DNA of 64,000 nucleotides. Source: Batillaria attramentaria. Its lineage: Eukaryota; Mollusca; Gastropoda; Batillariidae. Numbering within the stretch: position 1 is the first letter of the stretch; the number at the start of each line of letters is the position of its first letter. Location of the stretch: positions 92,001 to 156,000 of the forward strand of contig JACVVK020000381.1 of the NCBI GenBank assembly GCA_018292915.2, written 5' to 3'. This document shows, in pieces, positions 42,620-52,600 of the stretch. The translations under genes were made by a program, and so were the position numbers. The notes under the pieces were generated by a model, which worked only from the letters and a program-made list of their open reading frames with translations, searched no databases and was not told where the DNA came from.

Positions 42620-43870
42620 TTAAATAGGCCTAGTGTTTCAGATGGCTCTACGCGAGATCGTCGAAGCGGAGTAGCACCGGAAACACTTGTGTCCATTTTG
42701 ACTACACCCCGCGTTTAATAGTTTAATGATAATAATAATAAAATGGGTACTTAAAGGACACCCTCCCTCTCGCGGGAGCTCAGTGCGCCTTATAATGAAC
42801 ACACACTCACGCACCCAGAAACGTACCGCGCCTCCGTCAAAAAGAGCAGATCAGTGTCATTGTCGTAGATGAACTGACTGGATATTTCAGTTCTCTTTTC
42901 TGGGGATGCAACTCGCCGAGCGTTGAACAACGCGACACTCAAGCCGTCTTTTCTGACGAGTTGACGTTGTCATCAGAGGAATGTGAATCAGGTTCTCATT
43001 GTTTACATTCCGCTTAGTACAGCTGTGATGACAGTGAGAGTAAGAGTTACAACAGGAATTCTCCTACCTCTATCCTGCACACGGCGGCCGGCACGGCAAG
43101 GGGCGTTTCTTCTCGGCTGTGGCGCTTGACACACGAAAACGTATCCAAACACTCAATCCTAAGTTCATTCAAACGGGAACACACAGCGGGAGCGACAGAA
43201 GTCACTGTGTTGCTGAACTTTACCAATGCGTTTCTTGTGTAACGGGTACACGGCGGGCATGTTGCACTGGTCTCAAGCACAGTGGTACTGCCGGGGACAG
43301 TCCAAGCACGTGCAGATTGGAGAGTGGATTGTGACCTGGGACGCTCACTGAAAGGAGTACCGGTACACGGGTACCTGGGGACACAAGGTAGAGCGCTCAA
43401 TGCAGTCATGGATGAATGACCACAGTGTTGAAAACTCTGTAGCCATATCAGAGTACTGAGTCCAAACATGGAAGCGTAGATATTTCGCCAATCCATGCAC
43501 AGATATTGGAGATATTGGTACCAAAATGTGGGCCACATTCTCAGGAAGCTTCATGTACAGTCAGTCAGACAAACAAAGCATCAGGACCGGAACAATCAAC
43601 AGAAAACAATAGAGCTGGTCACTTCAAAGCCAAACAGGCGAGGTGAACATAACTCATATCAGTTTATACACCGCACAGGGGTACACACTGACACATAAAC
43701 AGCCACAGGTATACACTTGACCAGTTGCTGTAATACACTGGAACAGACATAAACCAATCAGTTTATTCTTTTAAATAAATACACTGAGATTTCACGTGTG
43801 TAATACAACAGTATCACGTCATCTCTATAAACTTTCTTCACGCTTCCTTTCATTGTGGTTTCCACGCCGA
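42620..43870. other. Stretch without recognised genes
   Basis: Contains a short (AAT)n at 42727 and GC-rich sequence near 43,080. The 163-codon minus-strand frame at 43047-43538 has no domain, signal or splice support. Confidence 0.6.
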
Positions 43871-44814
43871 ACTGTATACAGTAGAACTCGGTTATAAGGA
43901 GTGCTCGGGGACCGAAAATTTTACTCCTTATAACCGAGGTTCCTTATAACAGAGTTCTCGGATATAAGGAGTACCCAAGCCCAACTACCTTATAACCGGA
44001 CTTTTGCCGTTTTTCGGTGTCAGAATCAGCAACACACTCTCTCTCTCTCTCTCTCTCGTACAATGAAACAACAATCTGATGAAAATTACTCAAACAGCTA
44101 TATTCATCTTTTTTTTAAAATTCAAAACAAAACAAAACAAAAACATAAAACGCACACTTTGTTAAACTGAAAGCGAGTGTAGTAACCAAACAAAAAGAAG
44201 CAAAAAGGATGCTAAACAACCCCGTTTAGAACAACAAAACCTGAATCCTGAAAGTAAAACAAATGGTAGCAATAAGTACAGAATTATTGTTAATCGTTGA
44301 AACGATAAGTCCTTTATGAGGCCATAGGCACTTCACTTGGTGAATTCAGTCATGTTGATTGGCTTTACCTACTGGAATACATCATCTGGCATGGTACTGC
44401 GTATGATTGAATCAAAATGTGATACGAAATGAAAAAAAAAAGTCATTTAGTGTAGTAACGTAGCTTACATCACGTAGATCTAACTAAAAATAACATTTTG
44501 TAAACGTTCATGAAAAAACAAAAACAACTAAGAACACTTTGGCAACTTTTGATATGGTGCTGTGACTGCATTATTTCTTGAGAAAAGATGCCTAAAAGCC
44601 GTACATGTACATAACAAAGCCTGATGACCGAGGGATGGGAGGGGGTGAAAGGTCTTCATTTTATCTTGAAATCAAAATTTTATTCATCTTGCATGCAGCT
44701 TTCAGTGTTTCTTTTTTTCTGTTCTTTTTTTTTTTTTTTTTTTTCTCAATACTTCACAGATTAACCCATGCACACACATACACAAAGGGCGACCAAAACC
44801 GACCCCCCCCCCCC

Positions 44815-45010
44815 ACCCCCTCCACTTTCTCTCTCTCTCTCTCAGTCCCCCTGTCTTTCCATTCCTCCCTCCCGCCCCCCGCCCCCCCCCCCCCTCTCTC
44901 TCTCCCTCTCTCTTTCAGGCCCCCTGTCCTCTAGATCTATGTCTTTAGCCCCCCCCCCCCTCTCTCTCTCTCTCTCTCTAAGTCTGTCACCCACACACAA
45001 ACACACACAG
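44815..45010. repeat. C-, CT- and CA-rich low-complexity tract
   Basis: Runs of C, (CT)n and CACACA within the Tigger element. Confidence 0.9.
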
Positions 45011-45029
45011 AGAAGAAGAAGAAGAAGCC

Positions 45030-45303
45030 TTACCTTGCATCTGTAAACCATTTTAGTAGATGCTGATCGACACTGTCTAATGTGGCAGATCTCGACTTTT
45101 TTCGAGAAAGATCTTCCGAACCTTGGGAAACCTGGTTCAAGTATCTTTGGCGATCTCGCCATATGTTACATAGTGTAGTGAAGGGAACCCCCACCTCTTC
45201 TGCAATAGCTACTTTCCTTTTTAGAGGGTTGGCTTGAACCTTTCGGATTATTTCAAGCTTTTCACTGAGGGACAAAGACGTCCTTTTCTTCCGTTCCGAC
45301 ATC
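45030..45303 (-). pseudogene. Tigger transposase N-terminus (CENP-B-type helix-turn-helix)
   Basis: The start MSERKKRTSLSLSEKLEIIR and KVAIAEEVGVPFTTLCNIWR match the CENP-B/Tigger N-terminal HTH, followed by SRSATLDSVDQHLLKWFTDA R. The frame stops being transposase-like at 45034, where a splice-donor-like CAAG|GTAAGG occurs, and runs into microsatellite sequence. It could bind the ends but not cut. Confidence 0.9.
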
Positions 45304-45637
45304 TTGGAGACGAACGGAAGTGAGTTTCGCGAAAGCAAAGGCGTATGAAATAACTCAACCTACTTTCGGTTTCAAGCTGGTGCAGTCGGCACTCCTTATA
45401 ACCGGGCTCAGGGTCGATTTGGGGCAAAAATTTTCACTCCTTATAAGCGAGGTATCGTATAACCGAGCTCCTTATAACCGAGTTTTCGCAAGTCATAACA
45501 AAGAACAAAGTAAATCGGGGATTTTTTTTTTGCTCCTTATAACCGAGGTACCTTATAACCGAGCTCCTTATAACCGGGCCCGACTGTATTAGCCCGGGAG
45601 GCTCCGTTAGTTTTAAACTACGCACTACTGGTTGCAA

Positions 45638-46345
45638 TGTGTCATTCAGAGCTACACACTGCTGGTTGTTGTGTGTCATTCAGAACTACACACTGCTGGT
45701 TGTTGTGTGTCATTCAGACCTACACACTGCTGGTTGTTGTGTGTCATTCAGACCTACACACTGCTGGTTGTTGTGTGTCATTCAGACCTACACACTGCTG
45801 GTTGTTGTGTGTCATTCAGACCTACACACTGCTGGTTGTTGTGTGTCATTCAGACCTACACACTGCTGGTTGTTGTGTGTCATTCAGACCTACACACTGC
45901 TGGTTGTTGTGTGTCATTCAGACCTACACACTGCTGGTTGTTGTGTGTCATTCAGACTACACACTGCTGGTTGTTGTGTGTCATTCAGACCTACACACTG
46001 CTGGTTGTTGTGTGTCATTCAGACCTACACACTGCTGGTTGTTGTGTGTCATTCAGAACTACACACTGCTGGTTGTTGTGTGTCATTCAGACCTACACAC
46101 TGCTGGTTGTTGTGTGTCATTCAGACCTACACACTGCTGGTTGTTGTGTGTCATTCAGACCTACACACTGCTGGTTGTTATGTGTCATTCAGAACTACAC
46201 ACTGCTGGTGGTGTGTTTCATTCAGAACTACACTCTGCTGGTTGTCATGTGTCATTCAGAACTACACTCTGCTGGTTGTCATGTGTCATTCAGAACTACA
46301 CTCTGCTGGTTGTTATGTGTCATTCAGAACTACACACTGTTGGTT
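45638..46345. repeat. 34-bp minisatellite, about 21 copies
   Basis: Unit TGTCATTCAGACCTACACAC TGCTGGTTGTTGTG. Since 34 is one more than a multiple of three, successive units cycle the frames, which explains three overlapping 250-codon open frames that are not genes. The last five units vary most. Confidence 0.95.
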
Positions 46346-46632
46346 GTTATGTGGGCAGTTCCATCTATCCATGTATTTGTTCGAAAATGGACGTTAGGTA
46401 GGCACGTTTCTCAATCTCAGCATCCAGATTTGCTTTTACCCCAGTAATTATGTTTAAACAAAGTGTGCCTTTCTGTATACATTTTTGTTCACGAAGAATT
46501 CCGTATAGTGCTTCACCGCGTGAAGAAGAAATTGCATAACTAGAGACTGAGAAATATGCGTAACTGGCGCCCAATATTCTGAAATTGCCCATGTCTCATT
46601 CAGAACTACACGCTCATGGCTGTCACGTGTTC

Positions 46633-48000
46633 ACGTGGATCTGTTTTTTCCCTTCTTCCTGATGGTGACGTTGAAACGTAGCCAGTGGAACATCACCACC
46701 ATCACTTGTACTGGTGGCGGCACCAGACAGCATCGCTGTTTGGAGACTGCTGGTTGTCGGATCTTCCTCGTCTGTGGACGACACCTCGGCCAGCTGGGCG
46801 ACACGGATCAGTTTGTGCAGCTTGTCCTTGGGCCAGGTGTTCAGAATACTTTTGATCCGCTCCTCCTGGTTTGTTCCGACCTCTCTTAGGTCATTTGTAT
46901 CGGTGCCGAAGTCTTCTGGCCTTGTGTGAAGGACGTTGGTCGGGTGTTCCTGGTATCTGAACTTCTCCGTGGTGCGGTCCTAGGCGTAGAACGTTTGCGT
47001 TTCACTCTGACACGACAGTGGCTTCAAATGTGGTCTGGGGTGTATGCCGAATTTGGCGCAGCGATGGTATGGATCCATAGGTCTAGTGTCCGGTTCACCG
47101 TAAATTGTAAGTACGGACTGACGCCATAGAAAGCGTCGATATTGCCCAGTCGGATTATCTTCATAACGTTCAAACGCCACAACTACGCTGTCCTGTTCAG
47201 AAAGTGCGCTCATGTTGATCACCAACTGTTTTGTATCAGCACCAATTATTTCTGAAAGACGTGACCCGTGGGCAAGTGTCTGGCCTACCGTTTTTGCCTC
47301 TTCTCAAGTTATTGGCTTCTCGGCAAAAACGAACTTCATACAAAGGTATGGACGTGGGATCCAGTCTTTGCACTCATCGGCCCAGTAGGTACAGTTAAAG
47401 TCCTTCTCGTCCTCTCCTCCAACACACTGCTCCGCCATGTCACAACGCACAGACTGCGGCACAACGTACGGTGCAGAGCAATCATAGCGACCTCCAGACT
47501 CAATTGGTGGCAGCGTCTCCAACGGCTGGGCTGTGTAGGTCAGGCTGAACTTTGGCCGCTTTCTGGAAGATTCTGTGTCTCTGTTGTACTGCCCTGGTGT
47601 CCTGTCATGCGTGACGACGTGGATACACACCTGGTTGGATGGGACCAGCAGGGGAGCGACAGGCGTCCTGTTGCCTGTCTCAGTGTCTTGACCAGAATGA
47701 CGTTGGACCCGCCCTGCATGTAGACGGACAGCGTGTCGTCCATCTCGCCCTGCAGTCCTCTTGGCACGCCCTGTCCGTCCCCATGTAGTCTCCACGGCAG
47801 GCGCTCTTGTGGAACTGAAGCACGACGCCGTAGGATCCTGAACTGGTCACGTGGATCAGCCATGAGGAATTTGTAGCAACACAATCACCCTCCCACTCCA
47901 GCCTACCTTCATCGTCAGTCAGTCGAACGTTCCCACAGACTTTACTGGGGACTGAAGGTGAAGCTTTGTTTGTACTTGTCGCAGATGTGGAAGGAATTAG
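46633..48000 (-). pseudogene. CUB/LDLa-domain receptor-like gene, broken
   Basis: Reading on the minus strand: a CUB-like start VCGNVRLTDDEGRLEWEGDC and SSWLIHVTSSGSYGVVLQFH; frame breaks near 47745 and 47670; then LTYTAQPLETLPPIESGG; then a clear LDL-receptor class A module YDCSAPYVVPQSVRCDMAEQ CVGGEDEKDFNC with its six cysteines and acidic cluster. A stop at 47304 precedes a second CUB-like stretch (LVINMSALSEQDSVVVAFER), and another stop at 46980 precedes a 115-codon acidic tail. Two frameshifts and two stops argue for a pseudogene, although an unseen short intron cannot be excluded. Such modules are extracellular or membrane receptors. Confidence 0.65.
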
Positions 48001-48014
48001 GCGAGAATAAATGC

Positions 48015-48203
48015 AATTCTAAATTCCGAAACTGAAATAGCTGAGCTGAGTCTTCGCACCGCGTGATTGTTATGTGTTCAAGTCCAATGTGTGAGAGAAT
48101 GCGTGTGATTTACGTGAGCGTGCGTGTTGGGTTCAGTTCGCGGCGCTTTGAGCCGATTCAAGAAATTGGGTAAAGCGCCAATACAATCCTCAGTTATTAT
48201 TTA
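48015..48203 (+). mobile_element. SINE family 1, 3' half
   Basis: GTGAGCGTGCGTGTTGGGTT, AAATTGGGTAAAGCGCCAAT and a TTATTATTTA tail. 5'-truncated. From 48,205 to 48,550 no gene is supported. Confidence 0.85.
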
Positions 48204-48555
48204 TTGCCCACTATGGCGCAGAAATAATAGGACGTATGTCCGCCTCCGTAGGGATGTAATAGGACATTTCAAAACTGAAAACAAAGATCCTGTTTACGAC
48301 AGAAGGGGCCGTGAAATACAAATATACCTTGTGCATGAAGGAGAAAAAAACCCAAAGACTATGGAGCGGTGCTTTTTAAGCGGCCAGGACGCGTTTCCCC
48401 TGATCAGGGCAGTCCGAATTTCTTTACGTACGGTCAAAGACGTATATATGCCAACAATGAACCGTAAATACAACACAACGATTGCGATTATAAATTATGC
48501 TAACATAACCGCGGGTGGTATGTTTCAAAGAAGGTTTTTATTGTTTTAATTACAC

Positions 48556-48557
48556 CG

Positions 48558-48613
<56 letters not shown>
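48556..48613. repeat. (CA)n and (CAA)n microsatellite
   Basis: CA run, then ACAACAACAACAACAACAA at 48624-48642, just after the GH45-A stop. Confidence 0.95.
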
Positions 48614-48614
<1 letters not shown>

Positions 48615-48720
48615 AAATAATGCAACAACAACAACAACAACAAAAGATGAACAATCTATTTCAACCTCTTTCGTTCAGTACAACGCTAGTGGGTTCAGTT
48701 CGTACTGCCAGAAGGTAGCT

Positions 48721-48893
48721 TTAAATGTGTTTGCACTGCGAACATTCACACTGGTGAGCCTTGTTTCTGAAGTCGCTCGGACAGGGCACCTCTTCCCACG
48801 TCACTTCCGGGTTGTTCCAGCCCATGTTATCGATCTGGTGGTAATGGTTCTGAATATCGAAGTGCAGCTCGTATCCATATGTGTTCTTGTTGC
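48721..48893 (-). CDS. GH45-A exon 4 (catalytic acid region)
   Basis: Acceptor CTGCAG; NKNTYGYELHFDIQNHYHQI, WNNPEVTWEEVPCPSDF; ends CSQCKHI then TAA. Nine bp longer than the copy B exon. Confidence 0.95.
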
Positions 48894-49540
48894 CTGCAGA
48901 TATTTTAATCTCAGTGTCAAAAACAGGAGCAGGCAACAGAAAAGGGGTCTAAAATCATCGGAGAGACACAGAGGCTGTTTTCACTACGACCCAGGCCAAG
49001 TTCAACCCGTTCAGTATACTTCGACTTGGGTTGGACTCGGGTCAATAGCGTTTACACTACAGTCTCTGCAAGTCTAACCCCGACAATGACGTAGGAAAAA
49101 CTTACGTCATGCCCGCTGTCATGCCTTGACGAAAGCATCATAATCATGACACCAGCTACATGTTTCGATCTGAAATGCGAGTTGGCCCTGGACCCGGGTT
49201 CAACCATGGTCCGTAGCAGCCGGGGTTTAACCCGGGTTGGTTAAATGTAAACGCACTAACCCGGGTCCAACCCAGTAAAACTGGCAAGTGTAAACAGCCT
49301 CCCACAGGAATATCAGTCAGTTCTGTGCGCAGCAGATGGTCAGGAAGGCTCGACCTGCTTTGTTCAATGAAAACCATGCATTGGTACCCCTCTTTCAAAT
49401 TCGCCCATCTGGCCGGTGTTTCCGGCGACCCCCTCCTCCCCCCCCCCCCCATCCCCTCCCTCCCCTCAAAAAACCAAGCGCAGAATGCATTCTTCTATTC
49501 CCACTGCTGTAAAAATTGTGAAGGAGCTGTGAAGTGCAAG

Positions 49541-49613
<73 letters not shown>

Positions 49614-52600
49614 TGTTGTATCTACACTGAAAACGGTCTACTATGAGCTCAGATTAAAAGAAAAGTCCCAGGGAAATAAGTCAGTTCCCCATATAACGAC
49701 AGATCGCCGACCTTCACCGCGGGCCGTGGAATTTCCCCGTGACCCAGGGACTGTGTGTCTGCACAACCATTGCCAACCAGGCGATTTTTTTTTTTTTTTT
49801 TTTTTTGAAAGAGGTCTTCAGATGTTTCCTAATTGTGTTTGGTCAGGTTTGAAATATAAACGATTTTATAGAAATATATTTTGGGATGGAAAAATTGGGC
49901 ATAGCGGGTTGTGGGTGCTTGGTTAAGAGCGTTCTCACGCGCCAGCGCCCGGGGCCTAGGTGTTTGGTTGGCAACGGTATGCAAGGGCTCAGCGCAAACG
50001 CTTGGCGCATGGTCGTGAAAAAATTAATCCCTGAAAATCCCTGTAGTGACTGTGTCTCTAGACATCTTTATAAATCCTCACGCCGGAAGACAAAAGAATG
50101 AAAGAAAAATAGGAGGAATGAAGACAGAACATACCAGTCCCGGGTTTGCCCCAAATGCCGCACCATTTCTCGAAGCCGTTGATGGGGCAAGCGTTGGCCA
50201 CCAGGAAGATTTTGGGATCCTTGTTTCTGGGTGGTGCGCCCTCCCCGGGCACATAGCCTCCTGAAGTGGGAATCGTTCAAATGGTCACAGTCGCTCCATA
50301 ATGTATCGCTTTGACAAGTTGCCACACACACAGCTACGTAGGTACATGCACACACGCCGGCATGCACAAACTTCATTGTTCCCAACAGACAACGGCAGTG
50401 GAAGGGGCATTAGACGTCAGTACCAGTAGACGTTAGTACCAGTAAACGTTAGTACCACTAGACGTCAGTACGAGTAACGTACCAGTAGACGTTAGTACCA
50501 CTAGACGTCAGTACGAGTAACGTACCAGTAGACGTTAGTACAATTAACGTACCAGACGTTAGTACAATTAACATACCAGTAGACGTTAGTACAGTTAACG
50601 TACCAGTAGACCTTAGTACAATTAACGTACCAGTAGACCTTAGTACAATTAACGTACCAGTAGACGTTAGTACAAGTAACGTACCAGTAGACGTTAGTAC
50701 AATTAACGTACCAGTAGACGTTAGTACAATTAACGTACCAGTAGACGTTAGTACAATTAACGTACCAGACGACGTTAGTGCAATTAACGTACCAGTAGAC
50801 GTTAGTACAATTAACGTACCAGTAGACGTTAGTACAATTAACGTACCAGTAGACGTTAGTGCAAATAACGTACCAGTAGACGTTAGTACAATTAACGTAC
50901 CAGTAGACGTTAGTACAATTAACGTACCAGTAGACGTTAGTACAATTAACGTACCAGTAGACGTTAGTACAATTAACGTTAGTACAATTTACGCACCAGT
51001 AGACGTTAGTACAATTAACGTACCAGTGGACGTTAGTACAATTAACGTACCAGACGTTAGTACAATTAACGTACCAGTAGACGTTAGTACAATTAACGTA
51101 CCAGTAGACGTTCGTACAATTAACGTACCAGACGTTAGTACAATTAGCGTACCAGTAGACGTTAGTACAATTAACGTACCAGTAGACGTTAGTACAATTA
51201 ACGTACCAGTAGACGTTAGTACCATTAACGTACCAGACGTTAGTACAATTAACGTACCAGTAGACGTCAGCACAATTAACGTACCAGTAGACGTTAGTAC
51301 AATTAACGTACCAGTAGACGTCAGTACTAGTAACGTACAAGTAGACAGTACAATTAACGTACCAGACGTTAGTACCAGTAGGCGTTAGTACCAAAAACAT
51401 ACCAGTGGACGTCAGCACCGGTAGACTTCAGTACCAGTAGACAGCAGTACCAGTCATGTACCAGAAATCGTAGAATCAGAGAGTTTGCGGAGAAATACGG
51501 AGTCTGGGAATAACTGGGAAATCGTAGAATCGGAGAGTTTGCGGAGAAATACGGAATCTGGGAATAACTGGGAAATCGTAGAATCGGAGAGTACCAGAAG
51601 GCGTCAATACCAGTAATGTACCGGTACAGGTCAGTACCAATAACGTACCATTATACGTCAGTACCAGAAGACGTTAGTACCAATGACAGTAGATGTCAGC
51701 ACCAGTAGACCTCAGTACCAGTAACGTACCCGTAGACGTCAGTACCGATAAAGATCAGATCCAGAAGACGCCAGTACCAGCTAGAAGTCTCCAGCACCAG
51801 TAACCAACCAGACGGCCACATTGTACATACCAGTTGGCGTCAGACGAACGCACTTGCAGCAGTTGGCCCCACACCAAGTACTTCTTCTCCCGTCGGCGAA
51901 GTACATCTCGGACGGCGCCACAACCAGGTCCCGGAGGTTCCAGTCAAAAGGAGTGTTGGTACCAGGCGGCCCACAGCCACAAGATCCCCGGAAGCCGTCA
52001 TCATAACGTGTTGTGCTGGCGCACATCTTTCCGTTATACATGCGTGTACCGCCCGGTCCCGTGGGCTGACATCTCTGTTCTGCTCTTAGCAACGGAACTG
52101 GAACAGAGAACAAGGCTTAAAGGCCTTTCACAAGCGACGATTTGCCACGCCTCCCACGCGATAAAATGCACTCCCATCTAATTATATCCGCTTGCCAGGG
52201 GCAATGCCCAGGGACGCCGTCGCCATACCGGTGGATAAAACACGGTCCTATAATTATTTTCCTCGCCACGCCAGCCAGTCGCCGCTGACCGCGCGCCATC
52301 GCGCTTTGTGTATTGTCCAGCGCCAGGCCGACAGCGCAGTCCGCTCAGTGTACGCTGGGAGTGTGTGAACAGAAAATCCACTAGGCGAGCGTGGGAGCTT
52401 CGCTGCAGACACTCAGCGTGTGCAAAGGCCTTTCAGTTACTGTTCAGAAGTCCGTAATTTATGGATATTTTTGTACACGTCTCATGCGAACAGCCTCGGG
52501 GAAGAAGTTATGAAGGGGTGGGTGGGTGTTTGGGGGTTTAACGTCCTTTTCCACCACATAGGGTGATAATAATAATAATAATAATAATGAGTATTGTATA

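Larger units (their letters stand above)
43879..45586 (-). mobile_element. pogo/Tigger DNA transposon (deleted), TA target duplication
   Basis: Terminal CAGT(A/C)G... inverted repeats end in TTATAAGGAG and are flanked by TA on both sides (43877-43878, 45587-45588). Both ends hold several copies of CTCGGTTATAAGGA in both orientations. The only coding left is the N-terminal DNA-binding part of the transposase; the DDE domain is missing and its place is taken by CT- and CA-rich sequence at 44740-45010. Confidence 0.92.

Noticed and set aside
43047..43538. 163-codon minus-strand open frame rich in Cys and Pro
   Set aside because: No signal peptide, domain or codon pattern; GC-rich stretch in which stops are less frequent.
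45632..46447. Three overlapping 250-270 codon open frames rich in HTAGCCVSFR
   Set aside because: They are three frames of one 34-bp repeat unit with no stop in any frame; no start context, splice site or domain.
50501..51418. 305-codon open frame of NVYWYVNCT repeats
   Set aside because: It is the 27-bp intronic minisatellite of GH45-A read through; the unit length is a multiple of three.
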